This document shows positions 26,442 through 34,819 of a stretch of DNA of 42,724 bases, piece after piece (position 1 is the first letter of the stretch; each line of letters begins with the position of its first letter). The notes beneath the pieces are model-generated. The model had not been told where the DNA came from and did not search any database. It was given only the letters and a program-made list of their open reading frames with translations. The translations under genes were made by a program, and so were the position numbers. Source of the stretch: CAZTDD01 sp964612675 (GTDB lineage: Bacteria > Hinthialibacterota > Hinthialibacteria > Hinthialibacterales > JAKPRU01); the NCBI GenBank assembly GCA_964612675.1, contig CAZTDD010000050.1, forward strand, positions 1 to 42,724, in the 5' to 3' direction.

Positions 26442-27140
26442 TCAAAACAGAATAATGTAGCCAATGATGAAGATCGCGGCATCGACCAATAAATGAGAAA
26501 TCCAAATACCTACAAGTGAATTCTGCCTTTGGTACAACCAACACCACAGGCCGCCTCCTACTGCTACACAGGTGCCGAATCCAAGAGTCCCGGATACGGA
26601 GAAGTATTGACTCAGGATAATATAATGGTGGGCTGCAAAAGAGAGGCTGGAAATTATGACGGCAGGAGCAAAAGACAGAATCTTACTCAATCTCCCAAAT
26701 ATGTACCAACGCCAGTAGTACTCCTCCAAGAGAGAATGAATAAAGCAAATAACGATCCCAAATGGGACAAAACTATTTAATACACCGATCCGTTCGATTT
26801 GGCTGTATATTTTATCGGTGTGCTGTTTCACATAGTCGCCCAGCGGACTATAGAAAAAGGACACGATCATTACGGCGGGTATGAGTATTCCAGTCAGGAC
26901 ACCCAATGGAATCGCCTGAAAATGACGGCTCCACTCGATTGGCCTTATAGGCAACCGTTTCCGTTCGATGAGCACCACAGCCACGATCGGCCAGAAGAGG
27001 AGAAAACTCTTGCTGACAGTATAGAGAATCGTTCCAAATAACGTGCCCGGATAAAGTGCGAAATAGAACAGAGACCCCAAGAACGGTACAACCATCGCAG
27101 GAAACACACCGACAAGAATGTGTGTCTTCGAATTACTCAT
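26442..27140 (-). CDS. CPBP-family intramembrane metalloprotease
   Basis: A 232-residue polytopic protein. HSLLEEYYWRWYIFGRL holds motif 1 (EExxxR: Glu139, Glu140, Arg144), SFAAHHY gives the second His motif and ISHLLVDA the third. This is the CPBP (CAAX protease / bacteriocin-processing) signature of the Rce1-like fold. Many members have unknown substrates; some cleave prenylated proteins or confer bacteriocin immunity. It starts 25 bp after the stop of the lipid-acyltransferase gene, so it is probably under the same operator-controlled promoter. Confidence 0.88.
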   Translation of the reverse strand: MSNSKTHILVGVFPAMVVPFLGSLFYFALYPGTLFGTILYTVSKSFLLFWPIVAVVLIERKRLPIRPIEWSRHFQAIPLGVLTGILIPAVMIVSFFYSPLGDYVKQHTDKIYSQIERIGVLNSFVPFGIVICFIHSLLEEYYWRWYIFGRLSKILSFAPAVIISSLSFAAHHYIILSQYFSVSGTLGFGTCVAVGGGLWCWLYQRQNSLVGIWISHLLVDAAIFIIGYIILF

Positions 27141-27165
27141 TTCCCTGTATCCTCAATGCCGAGTC

Positions 27166-30100
27166 TCATTGCTGTAAGTCGGAGGCCAGCTGTTTCAGTT
27201 GTTTGAGATTCAGCTTCCCACTCGGTAACCGAGGGATTTCTTCGATACGGTGAAAGTCCGTTCTCTTCGGGACCCACAGTCTCGGCAAACTGGAGTCGGC
27301 AACTTGTTTGTATAATGTCTCGGATTGGATATTTTCATCCGTGTAGAACGCGACCAGACGTTCCCCGCGTTCCTGGTCCGGAATTGCCGTCACCGCACAT
27401 TCTCCGTCTTCAAGCAGACGGGATATTTCATTTTCTATCCGCACATGCGGAACCATTTCCCCGCCGATTTTACTGAAGCGGGAAAGCCGGTCCTGAATGA
27501 ACAGAAATCCATCTGTATCCAGGCTTCCAACATCCCCCGTGATATACCATTCGCCGTAAAAGACCTCGTCCGTCTTTTCAGGGTCGTTCAGGTAACCCAG
27601 CATTCGGTTCGGACCTCTTGCTAGAATCAATCCCTGTTCTCCGTCGGGAAGATGCTCAAAGGTTTCGGGATGGACGATCTTCACTGCCACGCCGGGAATC
27701 GGCAAACCGACCGACCCCGGCTTGTTCCCGACCTGATGAAGGTCCTCCTCAACGACGTCGGGGATATTCACCGAAACGACCGGAGCCATTTCCGTACACC
27801 CGTAGCCTTCGAGAAGTTCAAGGCCGAACTGTTCTTCGCATGATTCCCGCGTTTTCGTGTCCAGTTTTTCCGCTCCGACAATGGTATAACGGAGAGACTC
27901 AAATTGCTCGCGAGTACACTTGCGAATGTATAACCTGTAGAAACTCGGTGTCGCGATCAGAACCGTCGTTTGAAATTGCGCAGCGAGTTTACCGATACGT
28001 TTCGCATCGAGGGGGTTGGGATGATAAACCGCACCGAAGCCGTGGATAAGCGGACACCAGAATGTGCCCGTGAGTCCGAAAGCGTGGGAAAATGGCAGAA
28101 CTCCCAACATTGTATCTTGACGATCAACATCAAATAATTGAATAAATCCCTCCACGTTTGACAAGATATTATGATGAGATAATACAATCCCCTTCGGGTC
28201 TCCCGTCGTCCCACTTGAAAATAGAATGGTCGCCGGATCGTACGGTTTCTTTCTCGAGGGAAACCAGCATGCTCGTACAATCACTTTGGGAATCAGAAAA
28301 GCCACCACAGCGGTAAAGAGTTTTTCAGTACGTGATACCCCTTCCATGAGGTCTTCGAGGAAAACCGTTCCCGGAAGAGGATCAAAATCTACTTTTTCCA
28401 TGAAACGCCGCGAACTGATCACGGTTTGTATATCGCATTGTCGGACAGCGTTTCGCATGGCTTCAGGTCCACTGGTAAAATTCAGGTTTACCGGCATTTT
28501 ATCGGAAAAATGAATACCGATATTCGTAAGCGCCCCGCCGACCGATGCCGGGAGTAATACGCCAATAGCGGCCTCATCTCGAAAACGGCTGCGTATTCGT
28601 CGAGCGATCATAAGCCCGGCTGCGAGGGTCTGTATATTGTTGAGATTCTTCCCGCTCGAATCGGCCATACAGAACGTGAAAGGCTGCCGTTTCGCCGTGT
28701 CGAGAAATCGGTACTGAAGAAGGTCGGTCTTTGAACGCCGGTAATCGACCGCCTCAGCACCGAGAATTTGAAGGGCCAGGCGAATATCCTGTGCGGTGGC
28801 AGTTGCTTTGAGCGGCTCGCCGAAAGAGACTGTCACCGGATAAGGGATCTTTCGCGGGAGTTTCCAGTAAAAACGTCCTCCTTCAAAACTAAAAATACTA
28901 CCCCACAAACGGTCGAGGTGAACCGGAATAATCGGAACATCGAGATCCTCGACAATTCGCTCATATCCGCGACGTATCGGATGGAGGTTTCCCGTACGAG
29001 TCACCGCCCCTTCGACGAAAATGCACACCACGTGGCCTTGCTCCAATTCCTCACGTGCGTTGTCCAAGGCGCGAAGCGCTTCCCGAGGATGTTGGTTCGA
29101 TATTGAAATTGCTTTCATCATCCGAAGAAGCCGGTGAAAGGCCCAGTGATTGTAGTACCCTTCAAATACCAGAAACCGGACAAAACGCTGGATGCATGAA
29201 CCGACGATCAATCCATCGACATGAGCCACGTGATTGCAGACCAGCAAAGCCGGACCGCTCAAAGGGATATGTTCCCGCCCGACGATGCGAATCCGATAAA
29301 TGGTGTGAGTCACCATCCAGAGAACAAATCGGATAAGAAAATCAGGTAGGAGCTTCAGTAAACCGGCGGTAACCGCCAAGGTCAGCATTCCGAGGATAAG
29401 GAGAATCCAGTTCGCAGGAATGTCGAGCCCCGAACGAAGCAATCCGAGCAAGGCCGAAGACAGCAACAGGGCACAGGTGCTGATAAAATTGCTGCTCGCG
29501 ATCAGACGCCCCTTTTCCTGCCACGGACTCTTCTGTTGAAGGAAAGCGTTTAAAGGCACGATATACAATCCTGCGGACATCGCCAGGAACGTCAAAAGTA
29601 CGGCCACCCATCCCGCATTTCCGCTGAACGTAAGGCAAATCAAGAACAAGCTGATGCCGATTCCACCCGGAGGAACCAACCCGAGCTCGACTTTGTCTCC
29701 CGAAAGCCTACCCGCGAGTAAACTGCCTACCGCGATCCCAATCGCCAAAGAAGCAGACAACATCGATACCCAGAAATCGTTCAGACCGAGGATTTCTTTT
29801 CCGAACAGGATCATGTCGTTCTGAACCAGATAGGCGGTAAACATGAAATAGGCGATACCAAGAGCAGTGAGCAGCAAAGGCTTGTTCTGGGAGAGATGTT
29901 TGATACCAACCCCGATTTCCGACCATGGATTGATATGAAACGATTTCATCGCGCCCGAGTCGGGCACCTTGCCGATTCGAAAACTCAACAAAGCTCCTGA
30001 CACCGCAATAAGAATCAAAACAAGTCCGACGCGGCCCAATTGGTCCGACCAGAACTGACACATCACACCACCTAGCGTCGCACCGATCACGATGGCCACA

Positions 30101-30561
30101 AATGTGGTCATCTCCAGTAGAGCGTTCGCTCTGGAAAGGTCTTTATCGGGCAGCATCTCAGGCAAAATCCCATACTTGGAAGGACTGAAGAACGCTGACT
30201 GTGTAGCCATCAGGAAAAGCACGAACAGCATGATGTTGATGCTATTCGAGAAGAATGCAACAAACGCAATCGACATCGCAACGATCTCGAACAGTTTGAC
30301 GACAATCAAGACTTTCCGTTTGTTAAAAACATCCGCTACATACCCCGCATAGCCGGAGAAAAGAAAGTAGGGCACATTGAAGATGAAAGCCGCCACCGCG
30401 ATGATCTTGCCTCCCTCTGCGAATCCACTCGCTGTATTGACCGCAAGCAGAGAGACGACCATTTTGTACGTACAGTCATTTAGGGCGCCCAAGAACTGCG
30501 TACAGAGGAAGGCCACGAATCCCCGTCGCTTCACCAAATCTCGATATGTACCTTCCGGCAT
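27166..30561 (-). CDS. aas: LplT-PlsC-Aas fusion: lysophospholipid flippase, acyltransferase and acyl-ACP synthetase
   Basis: A 1131-residue protein starting at ATG 30561 with AAAGGAGG seven bases upstream. Residues 1-400 form an MFS transporter of the LplT type (GALNDCTYKMVVS in helix 1). Residues about 415-600 form a PlsC acyltransferase with HxxxxD (His444, Asp449) and VEGAVTRTG. Residues about 640-1131 form an AMP-binding synthetase with FSSGTTGDPKG near 785. In Escherichia coli LplT and the two-domain Aas are separate; here all three functions are on one chain. It should import lysophospholipid from the periplasmic leaflet and reacylate it with activated fatty acid, recycling membrane lipids. 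Followed by a CPBP protease gene. Confidence 0.93.
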   Translation of the reverse strand: MPEGTYRDLVKRRGFVAFLCTQFLGALNDCTYKMVVSLLAVNTASGFAEGGKIIAVAAFIFNVPYFLFSGYAGYVADVFNKRKVLIVVKLFEIVAMSIAFVAFFSNSINIMLFVLFLMATQSAFFSPSKYGILPEMLPDKDLSRANALLEMTTFVAIVIGATLGGVMCQFWSDQLGRVGLVLILIAVSGALLSFRIGKVPDSGAMKSFHINPWSEIGVGIKHLSQNKPLLLTALGIAYFMFTAYLVQNDMILFGKEILGLNDFWVSMLSASLAIGIAVGSLLAGRLSGDKVELGLVPPGGIGISLFLICLTFSGNAGWVAVLLTFLAMSAGLYIVPLNAFLQQKSPWQEKGRLIASSNFISTCALLLSSALLGLLRSGLDIPANWILLILGMLTLAVTAGLLKLLPDFLIRFVLWMVTHTIYRIRIVGREHIPLSGPALLVCNHVAHVDGLIVGSCIQRFVRFLVFEGYYNHWAFHRLLRMMKAISISNQHPREALRALDNAREELEQGHVVCIFVEGAVTRTGNLHPIRRGYERIVEDLDVPIIPVHLDRLWGSIFSFEGGRFYWKLPRKIPYPVTVSFGEPLKATATAQDIRLALQILGAEAVDYRRSKTDLLQYRFLDTAKRQPFTFCMADSSGKNLNNIQTLAAGLMIARRIRSRFRDEAAIGVLLPASVGGALTNIGIHFSDKMPVNLNFTSGPEAMRNAVRQCDIQTVISSRRFMEKVDFDPLPGTVFLEDLMEGVSRTEKLFTAVVAFLIPKVIVRACWFPSRKKPYDPATILFSSGTTGDPKGIVLSHHNILSNVEGFIQLFDVDRQDTMLGVLPFSHAFGLTGTFWCPLIHGFGAVYHPNPLDAKRIGKLAAQFQTTVLIATPSFYRLYIRKCTREQFESLRYTIVGAEKLDTKTRESCEEQFGLELLEGYGCTEMAPVVSVNIPDVVEEDLHQVGNKPGSVGLPIPGVAVKIVHPETFEHLPDGEQGLILARGPNRMLGYLNDPEKTDEVFYGEWYITGDVGSLDTDGFLFIQDRLSRFSKIGGEMVPHVRIENEISRLLEDGECAVTAIPDQERGERLVAFYTDENIQSETLYKQVADSSLPRLWVPKRTDFHRIEEIPRLPSGKLNLKQLKQLASDLQQ

Positions 30562-30624
30562 GATCCGCCTCCTTTCAGCTCACACTGCGGAAACGTTTTT
30601 CAGCGATCATCATGTTTCTGTCTA

Positions 30625-30654
30625 TATTGTTTACTACTAAACAATAGAAGTCAA
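30625..30654 (-). promoter_or_regulatory. aas promoter with an operator between -35 and -10
   Basis: On the minus strand TTGACT (30654-30649) and AACAAT (30631-30626) are exactly 17 bp apart. A perfect inverted repeat, TATTGTTTA (30625-30633) and TAAACAATA (30638-30646) with a 4-bp spacer, fills the spacer and overlaps the -10. This is classical repressor geometry, with the repeat resembling TetR/MarR-type operators. The start would be near 30619, about 58 nt before ATG. No repressor gene lies in the window. Confidence 0.7.
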
Positions 30655-30756
30655 GAGGTTCCTACACTTTTTTTTTGGCCGTCTCAATTCGTGAAGGGAA
30701 AACACAACTTCATAAGTCCAATATTTTTAGCACATTATCTACTTTCGCACATCCAT

Positions 30757-30971
30757 ACTGTTTGACGGGATCGCAAAAAGTTTGGGATACGGATCTCAAC
30801 CCCCTCCTAACCTCCCCCGATCTTCGGGGGAGGAATAGAAACGAGCATGTCCGCAGCATCTTCTCCCCCAAGCGGGCCACGCTCGCGTGGCCGAGTAGGG
30901 GAGATACAGAGGGGGTTATAGACTTCTCTATTCGTATTCCGTCGACTTTTTGCGACACCGTCACTGTTTGA
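30757..30971. mobile_element. MITE-like palindromic element with flanking direct repeats
   Basis: ACTGTTTGA occurs at 30757-30765 and 30963-30971 and looks like a target-site duplication. Between them the ends are inverted repeats: GACGG, two variable bases, then TCGCAAAAAGT from 30764, mirrored from 30962. Similarity continues inward through ATACG and AACCCCCTC (30798-30806 against 30909-30917). The core holds smaller hairpins (CTCCCCCGA/TCGGGGGAG and GGCCACG/CGTGGCC). No transposase is encoded. The element is about 199 bp and non-autonomous in appearance. Short frames read across it are artefacts. Confidence 0.65.
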
Positions 30972-31018
30972 TCGTTCTCTCAACAGAGGGCTCTTGCCTA
31001 TAAACCGGAATCCGGCAA

Positions 31019-31074
31019 TAGCGCTCGGGTTTATCCCGGGCGACTTGATTCGTCCGAGATAAACTCGGACGCTA
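31019..31074. repeat. Palindromic repeat, about 25-bp arms
   Basis: Arms 31019-31043 and 31050-31074 form a near-perfect hairpin with a 6-nt loop. GTTTATC matches GATAAAC, and CTCGG/CCGGG blocks flank it with scattered transition-type differences. The rest of 30662-31312 (30662-30756 and 31075-31312) shows no gene or recognisable signal apart from the ribosome site of the next small gene. Confidence 0.75.
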
Positions 31075-31312
31075 CGGTTCGCTCGTTGGGTGAGTTTGTC
31101 CTATGCTTCGTCTACTGTCATCGCATCCGGTTAACACCCTTTCTCTAATTCGAACTGCCGTTTTTAGGATAAAACTACCAAGAGAAGAAGACATATCGCC
31201 GGGTTGTATGCAGATGTGTGTCTCTCCAAGGACTTGGCGCTTGACTTCTTTCTCGGCTTTGCTCTAATTTCATGAAAACACTGATGGGGGGTACTCGATA
31301 GAGGAGATAACT

Positions 31313-31471
31313 ATGAAGAACGAATACACTGCTGTCATGAAGCAAGAGGATGGGTGGTGGATTGGGTGGATCGAGGAAGTGCCCGGTGTAAATTGCCAAG
31401 AAAGAACCTACGAGGAATTGAAAGAAACACTGGAAATCACTTTACGGGAGGCCTTGGAGTACAACCAGTGA
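31313..31471 (+). CDS. Orphan HicB-like antitoxin-fold protein, short
   Basis: A 52-residue protein starting at ATG 31313 with GAGGAG (31301-31306) six bases upstream. It reads EYTAVMKQEDGWWIGWIEEVPGV at residues 4-26, then CQERTYEELKETLEITLREALEY. This is the HicB-type partial RNase H fold (Y-x-A-V...W-W-I...E-x-PG...R-T-x-E-E). Family members are usually about 65-80 residues plus a DNA-binding tail; here the protein stops right after the helix. No HicA toxin is encoded on either side, so it is solitary, either as a remnant or as a trans-acting regulator. Confidence 0.82.
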   Translation: MKNEYTAVMKQEDGWWIGWIEEVPGVNCQERTYEELKETLEITLREALEYNQ

Positions 31472-31554
31472 GGTAACTAGTCTCGTCATCCCCGCTCTTC
31501 TCTTTTCCCATCGCATCTCGCCCTTCCCCACCGCTTTTGCTATGCTGCGGTGAT

Positions 31555-31576
31555 GGAACATTTCGATCGTTGTTCC
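31555..31576. promoter_or_regulatory. Inverted repeat upstream of dgoD
   Basis: GGAACA (31555-31560) and TGTTCC (31571-31576) form a perfect inverted repeat with a 10-bp spacer, 27 bp before the dgoD start. A possible extended -10 (TGCTATGCT, 31538-31546) lies just upstream without a clear -35, so the repeat would sit at the transcription start, a repressor-like position. Confidence 0.4.
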
Positions 31577-31603
31577 AACTTGGAGCAATAGGAGTGAACA
31601 GAT

Positions 31604-32860
31604 ATGACTGCCAATTCTTCCGAAAACCCACGGATTTCACGCCGCTCCGTTGTTCAGGGAACGGCCGGCATCGCCGGTCTCAGTGTTGTGGCCGGGTTAC
31701 CGTCTCATGCCGGTCCATCCGACAATCGTTCAGCGCCGATATCGCCAAAAGACCAAATCAAGATCACGAAACTCGAAACCTTCCTTGTCAAACCCCGATG
31801 GCTGTTCCTGAAGGTCCACACAGATGCTGGGATCACCGGTTTGGGCGAACCGATTCTTGAAGGACGCGCCAAAACCTGCGCAACCGCCGTTCAGGAAATC
31901 GAGCCCTATCTGGTCGGCAAAGATCCGCGCCGAGTCGTTCATCATTGGCAAGCGATTTATCGTCACGCGTTCTATCGCGGCGGGCCGATTCTGACGAGTG
32001 CGCTGAGCGGAATCGACCAGGCGCTCTGGGACATCAAAGGTAAGGCACTCGGAGTTCCGGTATACGAGTTGCTCGGCGGCCCCACTCGGGACCGTGTGCG
32101 TGTCTATACCCACGCCGGCTCCCCCGAGAGTATTCGAAAAGCACAAGAAAGGGGATTTACCGCTTTCAAGACCGGCGTCGCCAAAAGGCGACCTGCACGG
32201 ATTGTCGAAAGCAAAGCAGCCGTCGACTATGCCGTCGAAAGTTTCGCCGCATTGCGTGAAGCCGGAGGCCCCGACGCGGATATCGGGATCGATTTCCACG
32301 GCGCAATCAGTCCACAGACGGCACGCCTTCTTATCGAGGGTCTTGCACCCTACCAACCGATGTTCGTCGAAGAACCGGTTCAATGCCAGAATATCGATGT
32401 CATGGCGGATATCGCTCGTGGAACGCATCTCCCGATCGCGACCGGCGAACGGATCTTCACCAAGTGGGGATTTCGAGAAATCCTCGAGAAAGGCGCGGCG
32501 AGTATTCTGCAGCCCGACCTGTGTCACGCCGGCGGAATCACAGAGGTCCGTTTGATTGCGGGCATGGCGGAAGCCTATTATGCGGCGATCGCTCCGCATA
32601 ATCCGCTCGGTCCGATTTCTCTCGCAGCAGGGATTCAAATCGCAGCGTCCATTCCGAATTTTCTCTGCCAAGAACAGGTCACGCTGGGGGAAGGCTATTT
32701 GAAAAAGCCGTTCCAACTGAAAGATGGCTATGTCCTTCTTCCAGACACGCCCGGCCTCGGAATCGAATTGGACGAAGACCAGGTTGCGGACAAGATCGAT
32801 CACGATTGGCGCAACCCGGAAACCTATGATGCGGATGACGGCTCCGTCGTGGATTGGTGA
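31604..32860 (+). CDS. dgoD: D-galactonate dehydratase-like enolase-superfamily enzyme, Tat-exported
   Basis: A 418-residue protein. GGAG nine bases before ATG 31604. It begins with a twin-arginine signal (SRRSVVQGTAGIAGLSVVAG), so export is expected. The enolase-superfamily core follows: metal ligands are Asp230 (IGIDFHG), Glu256/257 (FVEEPV) and Glu282 (TGERIF). The catalytic His332 lies in APHNPLGP, and LQPDLCHAGGITE is characteristic of galactonate dehydratase. It dehydrates D-galactonate or a related aldonate to a 2-keto-3-deoxy acid. Cytoplasmic DgoD lacks a signal, so export of this enzyme is unusual, though Tat signals on such enzymes occur in planctomycete-like bacteria. Substrate within the acid-sugar dehydratases is inferred. 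Confidence 0.85.
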   Translation: MTANSSENPRISRRSVVQGTAGIAGLSVVAGLPSHAGPSDNRSAPISPKDQIKITKLETFLVKPRWLFLKVHTDAGITGLGEPILEGRAKTCATAVQEIEPYLVGKDPRRVVHHWQAIYRHAFYRGGPILTSALSGIDQALWDIKGKALGVPVYELLGGPTRDRVRVYTHAGSPESIRKAQERGFTAFKTGVAKRRPARIVESKAAVDYAVESFAALREAGGPDADIGIDFHGAISPQTARLLIEGLAPYQPMFVEEPVQCQNIDVMADIARGTHLPIATGERIFTKWGFREILEKGAASILQPDLCHAGGITEVRLIAGMAEAYYAAIAPHNPLGPISLAAGIQIAASIPNFLCQEQVTLGEGYLKKPFQLKDGYVLLPDTPGLGIELDEDQVADKIDHDWRNPETYDADDGSVVDW

Positions 32861-32875
32861 TAGGGGATATAGAGG

Positions 32876-34729
32876 GTGACCACGCAAAAAGGTCCTATCG
32901 TGTCTGATACCGCCGATACACAGTCGCTCGATTATGCACTGCCTGAACTGCGGGAGATTCTCGTAGCATTGCTCATCTCGGGGGTTCTCGTTATCGGTAT
33001 CTCCCTGTGCGTCGGCAAAACGCAGAAATTCAATGGAGATGAATATCGTTACGTCATGCAAGCGGAGAACCCGCTGAGTGTATTGATGCCCCCACACGGT
33101 CTTCGGATCCTTACACCACGCCTGGCATGGTTGATTCCTGTCGATCTGCGGCAAGGGTTCTATATTATGACGTTGCTTTCAATGACCGGCACCGTCGCAC
33201 TCGCCTACATACTCCTTCGTACCATCGGGTGCACAATCCCTATTTCAGCAACCGCACTGTCTGTACTCCTTCTGCACAGAGGTATCCATGAATCGCTTTT
33301 CCATTATCCACTTGTCGATTCGCTTTCATTTCTGCTGATCGAGTTGGGCATTCTGGCAACTCTACTTCAGAGAGACCGCCTCTTTTCATTGAGCCTCACC
33401 TTGGGAGTCCTGAATCGCGAAACATCTCTCTTTCTGATTCCGTTTTACCACTTTGCCCGTTCACAAAAACCCTTCTCACTCCGTGGACTGGCTGCAACGA
33501 CACTCGTTTGCTCAGGTGGAATCCTCGCTCTGATAATGACACGCAGCATCCTCCTATCCGTGAGCGACCGAGCCTACCTTGTCGACCATGTGCAGCAGTT
33601 CTATCCAACTCTCTCCTCCGGTTTCGGACGATTCGATCGGTTTTACTTGGCAGAGTTTCGCGAAATCGTCTCCAATGCCGAAAGAATGAAGGAAATTCTC
33701 TCCCTTCGCACATTGACATCGGGATTCGGAATCTTAGCTCCTTTCTCTCTTCTTGGACTGGTTTGGGGACGACGTGAGATTCGATACCTCACACTTTACC
33801 TTCTGTGTGTATTGATCCAGCCGTTCTTTGCCCATCAGGTAACACGGCTCGTTTTCTTCTCCTTTCCGTTCTTCCTTCTTGCCGGAGGAGAGGCCTTGCG
33901 GCGTTTGCAAGGAATCTCTTCTCGATATCAATACGCTTTTCTTTTCGCAATCATTCTGGGGAAGATAGTGGGTTCGACACACTGGCCTATGGAGCTGTCT
34001 GCCGGGATTTTCTTGGCTGCGGCGTTCCTGTTGCTACTTCGTATGAACGGCATCGGAATAGATCGCGGTCGGAAAACTGTGATTGATTCCCATGGGCCAA
34101 TGATATCAAGGTCACCTCTACGAGCATTGCGTGCAGGTCTTGCGCCGGAGATAGCCCTACTCATTTTTCTTGTCATTCTAAACACGGCACTGATTCACTT
34201 GTGCCGACCCACTCCTCTCGCCAGACTCCAAGAGCATTTTCATGACTTGCATCGTCTCTCGGGCGGACAGGTCGACCCCAATTGGTTGTTGTATGACGGA
34301 GAAGCCCAGATAGGGCGCATCAATATACACGGAAAACCATACGAGACCCTTGTCCCCACTCAGAATACGGTATCTGTTCTGCTGCCTCTGGAATCGGATA
34401 TCCTCGATAAACGAAAATCGATTATGGCCATTGTTATCTCCTACCCGCGTCGGGAAACCCACATTCGTGTCGGAATCGCACAAGGACCGGAAAACGGCAG
34501 AATGATTATTGAGAGAGGATTCCTCCGTCTCATACCATATGCACAACATCAATTGAACCGCGTAAATACTTCATTGCCCATGGATTATTCACTTGAATCG
34601 ACGGAAAACAAATATGTATATATCGGATTGCCGAAAGATGTCGTGCTCATCGACGTGTTCTTATTTGATTGTGAGAAATACCTCAGTGTCAAACGAGATG
34701 CCAGGATCACCGCAGAGGATGTTTCGTAA
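32876..34729 (+). CDS. Polytopic GT-C-like membrane protein of unknown substrate
   Basis: A 617-residue protein beginning at GTG 32876 with AGGGG nine bases upstream. A second GTG at 32900 with AAAAGG upstream is a possible alternative. About ten to eleven hydrophobic segments span residues 28-450. The first outside loop contains NGDEYRYVMQ, an acidic motif in the position used by GT-C glycosyltransferases, and a hydrophilic C-terminal domain (about 455-617) follows. Fifteen bp after dgoD, so cotranscribed. Most likely transfers a sugar from a polyprenyl phosphate to an envelope glycan, but the family could not be recognised with certainty. Confidence 0.55.
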   Translation: MTTQKGPIVSDTADTQSLDYALPELREILVALLISGVLVIGISLCVGKTQKFNGDEYRYVMQAENPLSVLMPPHGLRILTPRLAWLIPVDLRQGFYIMTLLSMTGTVALAYILLRTIGCTIPISATALSVLLLHRGIHESLFHYPLVDSLSFLLIELGILATLLQRDRLFSLSLTLGVLNRETSLFLIPFYHFARSQKPFSLRGLAATTLVCSGGILALIMTRSILLSVSDRAYLVDHVQQFYPTLSSGFGRFDRFYLAEFREIVSNAERMKEILSLRTLTSGFGILAPFSLLGLVWGRREIRYLTLYLLCVLIQPFFAHQVTRLVFFSFPFFLLAGGEALRRLQGISSRYQYAFLFAIILGKIVGSTHWPMELSAGIFLAAAFLLLLRMNGIGIDRGRKTVIDSHGPMISRSPLRALRAGLAPEIALLIFLVILNTALIHLCRPTPLARLQEHFHDLHRLSGGQVDPNWLLYDGEAQIGRINIHGKPYETLVPTQNTVSVLLPLESDILDKRKSIMAIVISYPRRETHIRVGIAQGPENGRMIIERGFLRLIPYAQHQLNRVNTSLPMDYSLESTENKYVYIGLPKDVVLIDVFLFDCEKYLSVKRDARITAEDVS

Positions 34730-34819
34730 TTCGATCGAGCAACATTTTCATAAGAGATTTAGTTGTTAAGGAATTCATAGGCAATTCGGAATTAACGACA
34801 AATCGGGAAGGATTACATC

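Noticed and set aside
30675..30971. 98-residue plus frame and 84-residue minus frame
   Set aside because: Both run through the MITE-like palindrome; their Pro/Ser/Leu-rich sequence reflects the repeat, not a protein.
31730..33154. 474-residue minus-strand open frame
   Set aside because: Antisense shadow of dgoD and the next gene; composition is not protein-like.
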